Below, piece after piece: positions 8,078 through 19,365 of a stretch of 64,000 nucleotides of DNA (position 1 is its first letter; each line of letters opens with the position of its first letter). The position numbers and the translations under genes were made by a program. Under the pieces are notes generated by a model. The model had not been told where the DNA came from. It made no database searches and saw only the letters and a list, made by a program, of their open reading frames with translations. The DNA is taken from positions 186,001 to 250,000 of the forward strand of contig NZ_JACHLY010000001.1 of assembly GCF_014204715.1 (NCBI RefSeq), given 5' to 3'. The DNA comes from Streptomonospora salina. Its GTDB lineage: Bacteria > Actinomycetota > Actinomycetes > Streptosporangiales > Streptosporangiaceae.

Positions 8078-9319
8078 TCAGTCGGCGGTTCCGGGCCACC
8101 CTTCGGGAAGGACCGGGGCCCGGGATCCCGCTGCCACGCGGAGCCGTTCGCGGAAGTCGTCGTCGAGTGCCGGCCCCCACACGTACTGTCCGGGGGTGCG
8201 AACCGCCTCCTGCACTGCGCGGCGCAGGGCCTCCGGGTCGCCTTCGCCCTGGGCCAGGGGCAGCGCGAGGCGGGTGTACATCCGGTCGAGGGCGACGAAC
8301 AGCTCTCCGGTGAGCATGGGGGCGCTGTTCTGCGCGGCGGCCGCCTCGACGTAGGGCTCCCACCAGTCGGCGCCCTCGTCCTGCTCCGGGGCCCGGTCGT
8401 CGGAGGCCGGTCCGGGTTCGGGCGCCAGGAAACCGCGGCGCAACCGGGCGCGGACCTCGCCGGCGGTGGCGGGGTCGCGGTGGGCCAACCCGTCGGCCCA
8501 CACCCGCTCGGCGGTCTCGCCGTCGCCGCGCACCGCGAGCAGGCGGGCCAGCAGCTCGACGGCGCCGCCGGCGACCTCGGGCGCCACCGCGGGCCCGGAG
8601 ACCGCCGTGGCCGCATCGGCCTCCGTGCCGGCTTCGGCCTCCGCCTCGCCGACGACGGCGCCGAACGCGCTGATCGCGTACTCGACGTGCACGGCGCCCA
8701 GCAGCAGCCGCAGTCCGGCGTGCTCGCCGGCCTCCAGGCCGCGGTCGACGACATCGGCGGCGGCGTCGGGGCGGCCCTGGGCCAGCAGCCGGGCCGCGTA
8801 GTCGTGTGCGGCCTCGGGTGCGACCTCCGCCGAGCCGCTCTGCAGCACCTGCTCCCAGTGCTCTTCGGCGGCCCGGGTGTCGCCGCGCTCTTCGGCCAGG
8901 CGCGCCAGCCCGTAGTGGGCGGCCGGCCGGTAGCGGTTGTTGCCCGAGTCCATGACCTCGTTCCAGGCCTCGCGGGCCCGGTCGTCTTCGCCGGCGGATT
9001 CCAGGGACAGGGCCAGGTGGTAAGCGGCGCGCGGCGCGAATTCGGGGTGGCCGGTGGCGATCGCGGTGCGCGCGGCCGCGTGCGCCGCCGCGACGTCGCC
9101 CATGTCGTGGCGGACGACGGCCAGCCCGAGGGCGGCCCGCGGGAGGTAGCGCGGCGATCCGCCCTCCACCACGCGTTCGTAGACCTGGGCTGCGCGGTCG
9201 AGGTGGCCGTTCTCGGCGAGGTCGCGCGCCTGCTCCAGCAGGCTCGCGAGCTCCGGCTCGTCTCCGGAGGCGTGTGCGGAGGATCCGGCGGACGCTGTCA
9301 TCTCAGGCGTACTTTCCAC
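8078..9319 (-). CDS. Tetratricopeptide-repeat protein
   Basis: Soluble 413-residue protein built mostly of TPR-like helical pairs. Clear units start around residues 24 (LASLLEQARDLAENGHLDRA), 60 (RAALGLAVVRHDMGDVAAA), 95 (AAYHLALSLESAGEDDRAREA), 131 (PAAHYGLARLAEERGDTRAA) and 165. A less regular Ala/Glu-rich middle and a final acidic segment follow. TPR arrays act as protein-binding scaffolds; no catalytic motif is visible. The ORF begins at 9319 with MESTPEM; the second methionine at 9301 (MTASAGSS) is an equally possible start. No operon partner points to a process. Confidence 0.8.
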   Translation of the reverse strand: MESTPEMTASAGSSAHASGDEPELASLLEQARDLAENGHLDRAAQVYERVVEGGSPRYLPRAALGLAVVRHDMGDVAAAHAAARTAIATGHPEFAPRAAYHLALSLESAGEDDRAREAWNEVMDSGNNRYRPAAHYGLARLAEERGDTRAAEEHWEQVLQSGSAEVAPEAAHDYAARLLAQGRPDAAADVVDRGLEAGEHAGLRLLLGAVHVEYAISAFGAVVGEAEAEAGTEADAATAVSGPAVAPEVAGGAVELLARLLAVRGDGETAERVWADGLAHRDPATAGEVRARLRRGFLAPEPGPASDDRAPEQDEGADWWEPYVEAAAAQNSAPMLTGELFVALDRMYTRLALPLAQGEGDPEALRRAVQEAVRTPGQYVWGPALDDDFRERLRVAAGSRAPVLPEGWPGTAD

Positions 9320-9585
9320 GCGGGGGGGGCGGGGCGGTGCAGGGCGGCGACCGACCGCCCCGACGTCTCGTTCGGACCCTAGCCCGTCGGCGGGAACCCG
9401 GCGGGCAGGCGCGGCCGCATCGGCCGGATCCGGCTGTCGGCGGGCGCCTGTTCCGGGATGCGGGACCCGCCACCACCTCCTTTACGATGTAGATTTCTTG
9501 GGGTGTTCGGGCTCCCGGTGCGCACGACAGCGGCCGCCGGCCCGCATCCGCGCTGCGGAACCGGCGGCCGCCCGCCGCGTGTGCG

Positions 9586-9615
9586 GGGTCCGCGCCGCCC
9601 GGGCGGCGCGGACCC
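9586..9615 (-). terminator. Perfect 30-nt palindromic hairpin after gcvP
   Basis: A perfect inverted repeat, GGGTCCGCGCCGCC with its mirror arm, lies seven bases beyond the gcvP stop. It would form a 13-14 bp, nearly all G/C stem. No U-run follows, which is usual for actinobacterial terminators. Confidence 0.6.
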
Positions 9616-9622
9616 GGCGGCC

Positions 9623-12547
<2,925 letters not shown>

Positions 12548-12649
12548 GGAGACCTCCTGGTCGCTGTGCCGCTATGCGGCTGCTCCTGTCTGGTCTCCCC
12601 CTCTGTCGCTCACGGCCCGTGGGCCGAGGCGGCACGTCTCGCCTACCGC

Positions 12650-12742
12650 TCCAGAGTGGCCTCCTCCACGCGGTCCTTGGTGCCTGAGAGGTTACTGGGG
12701 AGTGTTGCCCCGTCGGCGCCCCGCTGTGGGGGTCTCTCCCGC
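12650..12742 (-). promoter_or_regulatory. Glycine riboswitch (single aptamer) in the gcvP leader
   Basis: Read on the minus strand from 12742, the leader shows the glycine aptamer in order. It starts GCGGGAGAGACC, has a variable C/G-rich P2 arm (CCCCCACAGCGGGG), then GCCGACGGGGCAAC. The diagnostic CTCTCAGGCACCAAGGACCG and ACTCTGGAG, which pairs with the initial GGAGAG, complete it. Only one aptamer is recognisable; the sequence between 12645 and the start codon lacks a second CUCUCAGGCA block. A small hairpin CGGCCC/GGGCCG (12613-12626) follows and may be part of the expression platform. The remaining upstream stretch, 12743-13026, contains the promoter region and the MerR gene's downstream end; nothing else is recognisable in it. 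Confidence 0.88.
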
Positions 12743-13026
12743 GTGGTATCGACGGCCGGATGTGGTGTCGACTCCGGTGTTCAGTTGTGGGTGGCCCATT
12801 ATCTACGGCACTTGCGGACCGTCGGCGGCGGGGGGCACTCCTGCGGGCGCCGCATCGCCTCCCCGCACGTCCCGACGCTACTGGATCGCGGCGCCGACGT
12901 GGAGTGGCCGCGACCGGACACGTGTCACACCCCCGGCGCGCGGCGGGGGTCGGCACGCGCGGATGGACGCGTGCCGATCAGGCGGAGGGCGCGTTCGGGG
13001 CCGCGGGGCCCGGGCGGGCGGGCGGT

Positions 13027-13623
13027 TCAGCCGGTCTTGCGTTCGCGGCGGCGCCGCGCCAGCTCGTCGGCGGGCGGGGCCTGCGGGCTCAGCGAGCCTT
13101 CCAGGTCCTCGCCGGGCACCTCGCCCAGGGCGCTCTCCAGTTCGCGCCAGACGCGTCCCAGCGCGATACCGAACACCCCCTGACCGCCTTGCATGAGGTC
13201 GACCACCTCGTCGGGCGAGGTGCACTCGTAGACACTGACTCCGTCGCTCATCAGGGTGATCTGGGCGAGGTCGGCGGTCCCGCGGTAGCGCAGGTGGTCC
13301 ACGGCCGGGCGGATCTGCTGCAGGGAGATGCCGGTGTCGAGCAGGCGCTTGACGACCTTGAGGAGCAGGACGTCGCGGGAGTCGTACAGCGCGGGCCGGC
13401 CGTCGGCGGACTGCACGCTGGGGTTCACCAGGCCGGTGCGGGCCCAGTAGTCGAGTTGCCGATAGGTGATGTCAGCGGCCGCACACGCCGTGGGACCGCG
13501 ATAACCGACGTCCATAGGCAGCGCCACCACGTCCTCTTCGCACAGCAGGCCCTGCTCCCCAGCTCGCCGTATCGCTGTATGCCCGAGAGCGGAGGTTTGC
13601 TGCTCACCGCTAGTAACCGCCAC
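13027..13623 (-). CDS. MerR-family transcriptional regulator (Rv1830-like)
   Basis: DNA-binding regulator of 198 residues. After a 40-residue lead the winged-helix MerR domain reads GYRGPTACAAADITYRQLDY, then WARTGLV, DSRDVLLLKVVKRLLDTG and SLQQIR, the signature of the second MerR gene of the mycobacterial garA-Rv1828-Rv1829-Rv1830 cluster. The GTG at 13623 follows GGAGG with 7-nt spacing. The C-terminal half is a dimerisation or effector domain; no cysteine-based metal site is present. In actinobacteria this protein lies close to gcvP, as here. The other MerR gene of the cluster (Rv1828/FtsR type), normally between the FHA and DUF151 genes, is absent from the window. A cell-division role has been proposed for homologues; it is not visible in sequence. 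Confidence 0.88.
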   Translation of the reverse strand: MAVTSGEQQTSALGHTAIRRAGEQGLLCEEDVVALPMDVGYRGPTACAAADITYRQLDYWARTGLVNPSVQSADGRPALYDSRDVLLLKVVKRLLDTGISLQQIRPAVDHLRYRGTADLAQITLMSDGVSVYECTSPDEVVDLMQGGQGVFGIALGRVWRELESALGEVPGEDLEGSLSPQAPPADELARRRRERKTG

Positions 13624-14082
13624 GCCGAACCTCCGGCTCCTCGGCCCACGGCGGTTTGACAGGGGGCATGAAGGGTGCGCCGCGGGTTCCTTCGACAATG
13701 AAGGTAAGCCGGTCGCACGGACAGCGTCAACGACACCCTTCGGCGCGTCGCGGAACCTGTTCCATCGCCGCCGCACCCTCATGCCGTCCATCCGCAAGCA
13801 TACGCCCCTCCGGGCCCGCGAGCGACTTCCGTGCGACCGTGACCTGCGCCGGAACCGGAACTCCGCCCCCGCGGCGTACTGAACACGCTCCGGGTACGCG
13901 GCCGCGGGCGACGCGCGGGACCGACCGACACGCCGGGCCGCCCATCCATCCGGGCCGCGGCCCGAACCCGCCCGCCCGGTCCCGCACGGCGGCGCCGGCG
14001 GCCGCGTCTGGTATCTGTGGTGGCTGCCTACCGCGGGCGGCCCCGACCGTCCGATCCATCCACCCCTGGGAAGGGGCCGAAG
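13624..14082. other. 459-bp divergent intergenic region
   Basis: Spacer between the MerR gene (leftwards) and the FAD oxidase (rightwards). Apart from the two ribosome-binding sites no conserved protein, RNA or clear palindrome was found. Reading frames across it are Arg/Pro/Ala-rich and look non-coding. It must hold both promoters. Confidence 0.5.
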
Positions 14083-15357
14083 GTGAACCGGCGCACCACG
14101 AACTGGGCGGGCAACATCGGCTTCACCGCCGAACGCCTCCACCACCCCTCCACCGTCGCCGAACTGCAGGCGGTCATCGCCCGCGCCGAGCGGGCGCGCG
14201 CCCTCGGCAGCGGGCACTCCTTCAACGCCGTCGCCGACACCCCCGGCGCGCTGGTCTCGCTGGCGCACCTGCCGCGCACCATGGAGCTGGACACCGCCGC
14301 CGGAACGGTGCAGGCGGGTGCGGGCGTGCGCTACGCCGAGCTGGCCCAATGGCTCCACGAGCGCGGCCGCTCCCTGCACAATCTGGGATCGCTCCCCCAC
14401 ATCTCGGTGGCGGGCTCGTGCGCCACCGCCACCCACGGCTCCGGCGACGCCAACGGCAGCCTCGCCACCGCCGTGGAAGGGCTGGAGCTGGTCACGGCCG
14501 AAGGCGACCTGGTGGCCCTCAGCCGGGCCGAGCACGGCACCGACTTCGACGGCATGGTGGTCGCCCTGGGCGCGCTGGGCGTGGTGACGTCGATGACGCT
14601 GCGCACCGCACCCACCTTCGACGTCGCCCAACGGGTCTATGACGACCTGCCGCTGGAGGCGCTGGAGGACGGCTTCGACGCGATCACCGGCGCCGCCTAC
14701 AGCGTCAGCCTGTTCACCGCCTGGCGCGAACCCGTGATCGACCAGGTGTGGGTCAAGCACCGCGTCGGGGACACGCTCCACGAGGACGCCGCGTCCGGTT
14801 TCTTCGGCGCGCGGCCGGCCGACGGGCCGCGCCACCCCGTTCCCGGGATGGCCGCCCAGCACTGCACCGAGCAGCTGGGGGCGGCGGGCCCGTGGTCGGA
14901 GCGCCTGCCGCACTTCCGCCCGGGGTCGCCGCCCAGCAGCGCCGGCGCGGAACTGCAGGCGGAGTACCTGCTGCCGCGCCATGCGGCCGTGGCGGCGCTA
15001 CGGGCGCTGGAACCGCTGCGCGAGCGCATCGCCCGCGTCGTGCAGATCAACGAGATCCGTACCGTCGCCGCCGACGAGCAGTGGCTGAGCCCCAGCTACC
15101 GCCAGGACACCGCGGCCTTCCACTTCACCCTGGTTCCCGACACCGCCGCGGTACTTCCGGTGCTGGAGCTCATCGAGGAGCGGCTGGCCCCCTTCGGCGC
15201 CGTGCCCCACTGGGGCAAGCTGTTCACCGTCCCGCCCGCGGCGCTGCGCGAGCGCTACAGCCGCCTGCCCGATTTCGCGGCCCTGGCCCGCCGGTTCGAC
15301 CCCGCCGGCAAGTTCGCCAACGCGTTCCTTCGCGAGCACGTCCTCGGCGACGGGTAA
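14083..15357 (+). CDS. FAD-binding alditol/xylitol oxidase-like protein
   Basis: Flavoprotein oxidase of 424 residues in the VAO family, closest in layout to Streptomyces alditol oxidase (about 420 residues), which oxidises the C1 hydroxyl of xylitol or sorbitol to the aldose and makes hydrogen peroxide. The FAD_binding_4 domain shows NWAGNIGFTAERLHHPSTV, the flavin-linked histidine in ALGSGHSFNAVAD, and SLPHISVAGSCATATHGSGD. The C-terminal ALO domain ends with HWGKLFTV, then RFDPAGKFANAFL. Start GTG 14083 follows GGAAGGGG; upstream sequence lacks homology. No signal peptide is seen, so it is cytoplasmic. Substrate is assigned by family only. It sits between the MerR and NHEJ genes with no obvious pathway partner. 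Confidence 0.87.
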   Translation: MNRRTTNWAGNIGFTAERLHHPSTVAELQAVIARAERARALGSGHSFNAVADTPGALVSLAHLPRTMELDTAAGTVQAGAGVRYAELAQWLHERGRSLHNLGSLPHISVAGSCATATHGSGDANGSLATAVEGLELVTAEGDLVALSRAEHGTDFDGMVVALGALGVVTSMTLRTAPTFDVAQRVYDDLPLEALEDGFDAITGAAYSVSLFTAWREPVIDQVWVKHRVGDTLHEDAASGFFGARPADGPRHPVPGMAAQHCTEQLGAAGPWSERLPHFRPGSPPSSAGAELQAEYLLPRHAAVAALRALEPLRERIARVVQINEIRTVAADEQWLSPSYRQDTAAFHFTLVPDTAAVLPVLELIEERLAPFGAVPHWGKLFTVPPAALRERYSRLPDFAALARRFDPAGKFANAFLREHVLGDG

Positions 15358-15392
15358 GGGCCGCCCACCGGCGGGCGCTCGCACAGCGCGGC

Positions 15393-16295
15393 CTACAACC
15401 GGTCGATGGCCCGGCGGGGCGAGCGGGCGCGGCGCCCGATGCCGCGCCAGGGGTCGGTGTCGGCGCGCCCGGCGAAGGTGCGCACGGTCCAGTGCCGGGC
15501 CGAGTCGATGTGCTCCAGTTCGTCCCAGGTCATCGGGGTCGCCACGGGGGCGCTCGGCAGCGCCCGCACCGAGTAGGGCGCCACCGCCAGCTGGGCGTAG
15601 CCGTTGCGCAGGTAGTCCAGGAAGAGCCGCCCTCCCCTGCGCTGTTTGCGCAGCGCAGTGGTGAGCTCGTCGGGCCGCCGGCGGGCGGCCAGCTCGGCGA
15701 TCACACGGGCGAAGTCGCGGGCCTGGCCGGCGCGGATCTCGGGCCGGATGGGCGCCACCACGTGCACCCCGCGCGACCCGGTCGTCATCGGGTAGGCCGC
15801 CAGCCCCAGGCTCTCCAGCACCTCCCGGACGTCGTGGGCCGCCCGGCGCACCGCGGCGAAGTCGTCGCCGGGCGGATCCAGGTCGATGACCAGCCGGTCG
15901 GGGGTGTCCACGCGGGGCGCCCGACTCAGCCACGGGTGCAGCGTGACGGCGGCCTGGTCGGCCAGCCACACCAGGGTGGCGGCGTCGTCGCAGACGAGCA
16001 TCTCGCGCCGGGCCCCGCCGTCGGCGGGTACGCCGACCGCCCCGGCCCAGGCGGGCGCGTGCGAAGGCCGGTTCTTGACGTAGAAACCGCCTTGGGGGTC
16101 GCCGATCCCGTGCGGGTAGCGCTGCACGGCCAGCGGCCGCCCGCGCAGATGGCGCACCATCGGCCCGGCGACGGTGCGGTAGTACTCGGCGAGTTCGCGT
16201 TTGGTGACCCCGCCCGGCTCGAACAGCTCCTTGTCGGGCTTGTGGATGCGGACCCGGCGCCCGCCCACCCGCCATCCCGGTGCCTGCTCGGTCAC
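15393..16295 (-). CDS. Non-homologous end-joining DNA polymerase (LigD Pol domain)
   Basis: Stand-alone polymerase/primase domain of the LigD type, 300 residues, an archaeo-eukaryotic-primase-fold enzyme that adds nucleotides at broken ends held by Ku. Conserved pieces: KELFEPGGVTKRELAEYY, RPLAVQRYPHGI, FYVKNRPSHAP, the catalytic DLDPPGDDF (two aspartates for metal), YPMTTGSRGVHVVAPI and LFLDYLRNGYAQLAVAPYSV. GTG 16295 has GGGGGAG upstream. It is divergent from ku with 98 bp between them, and the ligase gene lies on the far side of ku. So the three activities of a fused LigD are here separate genes, without the phosphoesterase domain. Confidence 0.93.
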   Translation of the reverse strand: MTEQAPGWRVGGRRVRIHKPDKELFEPGGVTKRELAEYYRTVAGPMVRHLRGRPLAVQRYPHGIGDPQGGFYVKNRPSHAPAWAGAVGVPADGGARREMLVCDDAATLVWLADQAAVTLHPWLSRAPRVDTPDRLVIDLDPPGDDFAAVRRAAHDVREVLESLGLAAYPMTTGSRGVHVVAPIRPEIRAGQARDFARVIAELAARRRPDELTTALRKQRRGGRLFLDYLRNGYAQLAVAPYSVRALPSAPVATPMTWDELEHIDSARHWTVRTFAGRADTDPWRGIGRRARSPRRAIDRL

Positions 16296-16393
16296 CGCGC
16301 TCCCCCGTTCGTGTGTGTCTTTACCCGCAGTCTGCGGCGTTTTACCTGCAAAGGGGCACTATGGGAGATAGGTCGGGGGAAGGAGGCACGCCG

Positions 16394-17479
16394 ATGGCCT
16401 CTCCGGTGTGGAAAGGGACGTTGAGTTTCGGGCTGGTGAGCCTGCCGGTGCGGCTGTTCACCGCCCGCGAGCGCCACGGAACGCGCTTCCACCAGTTCCA
16501 GCGCGGTACCTCCGACCGGATCCGCTACCGGCGGATCAACGAGCGCACCGGAACGGAGGTGGACTCCTCCGAGATCGTGCGCGGCGCCAGGGCCGACGAG
16601 TCGGGCTCGGACGAGTACGTCATCGTCGAGCCCGCCGAGCTGGAGGAGATCGCGCCAGGGCGGTCCCGGTCGCTGGAGATCGGCGCGTTCGTACCGGCCG
16701 GCGACGTCGAGGCGCTGTGGTACGACTCCGCTTACTACGTCGCTCCCGACTCCGCGGGATCGGCCAAGCCCTACCGGCTGCTGTGCCGTGCCCTGGAGCG
16801 GTCGGGGCGCCTGGGACTGACCAGGCTGGTGATGCGGGAGCGCCAGCACTTGGCGGTAGTGGGCCCGCAGCAGGGGGTCCTGACACTGAGCACGCTGTGG
16901 TGGGCCGACGAGGTCCGCGACCCCGCGGAGACCCTGCCCGCGATCCCCGGCGCCGAGCTGGGCGACCGCGATCTGGAGCTGGCCGAGCAGCTGATCGGCG
17001 CGATGGCCGACGAGTGGCGGCCCGCCGACTACACCGACGACTACCAGGAGCGCATCGACGAGCTGATCCGCGCCAAGAGCGCGGGCGAGCGGGTGCGCTA
17101 CGCCGAGGAGGGGGCGCCGGAGGAGACCAACGTCGTGGAGCTGACCGAGGCGCTGCGCGCCAGCCTGCGCAGCGGCGACGAGAACGCCGCCCGGGGCGGG
17201 GGACCGGGCTCCGGGCGGCGCCGCTCGGGCGCGGGCGGCCGCTCGGGCGCGGGCGGCCGCTCGGGACCGGGATCGGGTTCCGGGGGCGGCGGCCGCGGCC
17301 GGGACTCCGGCGCTGCGCCGCCCGAGCCGCGCCAAGCGCCGGTCGCCGAGCTGTCCAAACGCGACCTCGCGCGCCTGGCCTCCGAGCTGGACGTCCCGGG
17401 CCGGTCGAAGATGGATCGCCGGCAGCTGGCGGAGGCGGTCGAGCGAGCCCGTGCCGAGGCCGCGGCGCACTCGGCGTGA
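16394..17479 (+). CDS. ku: Ku DNA end-binding protein
   Basis: Bacterial Ku homodimer that rings DNA ends and recruits LigD for non-homologous end joining. The protein is 361 residues. The Ku core begins with WKGTLSFGLVSLPVRLF and contains RIRYRRINERTGTEV, then IVRGARADES, the beta-barrel and ELAEQLIGAMADEWRPADYTD. After residue 270 comes a low-complexity Gly/Ser/Arg linker with two GRSGAG repeats. A C-terminal SAP-like helix-extended-helix (LSKRDLARLASELDVPGRSK) is likely to add DNA affinity. ATG 16394 follows AAGGAGG. The 5' region is shared with the divergent polymerase gene, implying coordinated expression. The C-terminus is convergent with the ligase gene. Confidence 0.96.
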   Translation: MASPVWKGTLSFGLVSLPVRLFTARERHGTRFHQFQRGTSDRIRYRRINERTGTEVDSSEIVRGARADESGSDEYVIVEPAELEEIAPGRSRSLEIGAFVPAGDVEALWYDSAYYVAPDSAGSAKPYRLLCRALERSGRLGLTRLVMRERQHLAVVGPQQGVLTLSTLWWADEVRDPAETLPAIPGAELGDRDLELAEQLIGAMADEWRPADYTDDYQERIDELIRAKSAGERVRYAEEGAPEETNVVELTEALRASLRSGDENAARGGGPGSGRRRSGAGGRSGAGGRSGPGSGSGGGGRGRDSGAAPPEPRQAPVAELSKRDLARLASELDVPGRSKMDRRQLAEAVERARAEAAAHSA

Positions 17480-17543
17480 CCGGCGGCGCAGCCGGACGGC
17501 GGGCGCCGCCGGGCTCCCCCGGCGCCGGCGCCCGGGCGCCATC

Positions 17544-18500
17544 TCAGCCCTCGACGGACAGGTCGGTGGGCACGTCGGCGGGCGCGAGATCGCTGCGGCA
17601 GCGCACGTAGCCCACGGCGTGGCGCCAGCGCCCCGCCGAGGCGGCCGCGTCCGGCGCGATCTCCACGACGACCTCCGGTACCACCCGCGCGTAGTCCCCG
17701 CGGGCCGAGCCCCACCGCGCGGGCAGCCGCCGGGGCCAGGGGTGATCGCCACCGGACGGGCGCAGGAGTGCCGCCAGTTCCCCCCGGTGCGCGGGGGCGA
17801 TCTCGCCGGTACGCCCGGCCACGCGCAACGCCCCCGTCTGGGAGTCGCGCCGGCCCACGACGAGTTCGCGGGGATCGCCGGGCTCGCCGATCACCCCGCC
17901 CACGATCGCTTCGGTCGTGACCCGGTGCTTGTACTTCAGCCAGTCGCGGCGGCCCGGCCGGTAGCGGCCGCGGCCGTCTTTGGCGACCAGGCCCTCCACA
18001 CCCACGCGCCGCATCTGCTCGAACCACTGCCGGGCGACGTCGGGCGCGCCGGTCTGCCAGCCGAGCATGACGGCCGGTTCGCTCACGCGCAGCATCAGCT
18101 CCTCCAGGAACCGGCGGCGTTCGTCCAGCGGCCGGTCGGCCAGCTCGGCGCCGTCGGCGCGCAGCAGGTCGAAGGCGATGTAGTGGCAGGGCTCGGTGCC
18201 GGCCGCCCGCCGGGCCGCCGCCGAGGCGCGGCCACGGCGCTGCAGCGCGGAGAAGTCGAGGCGGCCCTCGGTCGACCAGCGCACGATCTCGCCGTCGACG
18301 GCGGTGCCCGGGGGCAGGACCGCCTCCACGGCGGCGGCGACGTCGGGAAAGGCGGGGGCGAGCGGCCGGCCCGAGCGCGAGGTCAGGTGCACCCCGCCGT
18401 CGCGCTCGGCGATGGCGCGATAACCGTCCCATTTGGGTTCGTAGCGCCAATGCGGCCCTTCGGGGAAGGTGCCGACCGCGCGCGCGAGCATCGGTTCCAC
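17544..18500 (-). CDS. ATP-dependent DNA ligase (LigD ligase domain)
   Basis: Ligase of about 318 residues that seals nicks after end joining. The adenylated lysine is in YEPKWDGYRAI (KWDG, about residue 23). Further nucleotidyltransferase motifs are VDGEIVRW, YIAFDLL, VEGLVAKD and WLKYKHR. The OB-fold follows, with GAL and YARVVPEVVVEI. A GTG at 18500 (VEPMLARAV) is used because homology starts there; ATG 18491 and a GTG at 18572 also fit, the latter adding 24 unconserved residues. It lacks polymerase and phosphoesterase domains, which is consistent with the separate polymerase gene. It is convergent with ku and follows the DUF151 gene on the same strand after 117 bp. Confidence 0.9.
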   Translation of the reverse strand: MEPMLARAVGTFPEGPHWRYEPKWDGYRAIAERDGGVHLTSRSGRPLAPAFPDVAAAVEAVLPPGTAVDGEIVRWSTEGRLDFSALQRRGRASAAARRAAGTEPCHYIAFDLLRADGAELADRPLDERRRFLEELMLRVSEPAVMLGWQTGAPDVARQWFEQMRRVGVEGLVAKDGRGRYRPGRRDWLKYKHRVTTEAIVGGVIGEPGDPRELVVGRRDSQTGALRVAGRTGEIAPAHRGELAALLRPSGGDHPWPRRLPARWGSARGDYARVVPEVVVEIAPDAAASAGRWRHAVGYVRCRSDLAPADVPTDLSVEG

Positions 18501-18617
18501 GCTGCGGGAATGCCCGCTGCGCGACCGCGGCAGCTGCGTGCCGGGGCGATCGTGGGACGATGTTGACCGCACCTTGGCCCGCCCGGACGCCGCCGCGCGG
18601 TGGCCGGGCGGCCGGCT

Positions 18618-19088
18618 TCAGGTGGTGCGGCCGAAGTCCTCGGGCGAGATCTGGTCGAGGAACTCCCGGAACTTCTCGACCTCGTCCTCCTGCTCGTCGG
18701 GTATGGGCACCCCGGCTTCCTCCACCACGTCCTCATGGGCGTAGATGGGCGCGCCGGTGCGCAGCGCCAGCGCGATGGAGTCGGAGGGCCGGGCGCTGAC
18801 TTCGACGCCGTTGGAGAAGACCAGTTCGGCGTAGAAGATGCCGTCGCTGAGCGCGGTGATGTTGACCGTCGTCAGGTCGGCGTCCAGCGCTTCGAGCACG
18901 TCGCGGAAGAGATCGTGGGTAAGCGGACGAGCGGGCGTCACGCCCTGCTGGGCGAGGGCGATCGCGGTCGCCTCGACCGCGCCGATCCAGATCGGCAGGT
19001 ACTGTTCGCCGTCGGTTTCCTTGAGCAGGACGATCGGCTGGTTCGAGGGCATCTCGACTCGGACGCCGACAACCTCCATGTACTTCAC
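18618..19088 (-). CDS. Bifunctional nuclease family protein (DUF151)
   Basis: Small soluble protein of 156 residues, a full-length match to the DUF151/BFN family, for which combined RNase and DNase activity was reported in plant homologues. Hallmarks are VVGVRVEMPSNQPIVLLKE, YLPIWIGAVEATAIALAQQG, ARPLTHDLFRDVLEAL, FYAELVFSNGVEVSARPSDS, IALALRTGAPIYAHEDV and the acidic tail DEQEDEVEKFREFLDQISPE. ATG 19088 or 19079 may serve as start. It is the Rv1829 equivalent of the garA cluster and lies downstream of the FHA gene on the same strand, 277 bp away. That gap is where a second MerR gene sits in mycobacteria; here it carries no recognisable gene. Confidence 0.93.
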   Translation of the reverse strand: MKYMEVVGVRVEMPSNQPIVLLKETDGEQYLPIWIGAVEATAIALAQQGVTPARPLTHDLFRDVLEALDADLTTVNITALSDGIFYAELVFSNGVEVSARPSDSIALALRTGAPIYAHEDVVEEAGVPIPDEQEDEVEKFREFLDQISPEDFGRTT

Positions 19089-19340
19089 TGCGGCTCCGTC
19101 CCACGACTCGTCGTGCCGGAGGGGGCACTCGCCAAGGTGTGCTCTGCTCCGTCTTCTTCACGGTACACCGCCACGCCGACAGGCCTCCGAGGCAGGTCCC
19201 AGACGCCGACGCCCGGACCGGACTCCGGCACCCCTCCCCGACGCCGCATCCGACGACATGACCGCGATGTCCCCGATCGCGCCATCGGTGGCGGTCTTCC
19301 CTAAAGGTTCTCCGGTGCGGGGGGCGGGCAAACCTGGTCG

Positions 19341-19362
19341 GCGCGGTCGGAGCGGACCGCGC
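19341..19362 (-). terminator. Hairpin after FHA gene
   Basis: Inverted repeat GCGCGGTC/GACCGCGC with a six-base loop, three bases beyond the FHA stop codon. Intrinsic-type hairpin without a U-run. Confidence 0.5.
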
Positions 19363-19365
19363 CGC

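Noticed and set aside
12548-12645. A second glycine aptamer
   Set aside because: No CUCUCAGGCA or GGACCG-type block; GC-rich hairpin only.
13624-14082. Open frames in the MerR/oxidase spacer
   Set aside because: Only Arg/Pro-rich translations without ribosome sites or motifs.
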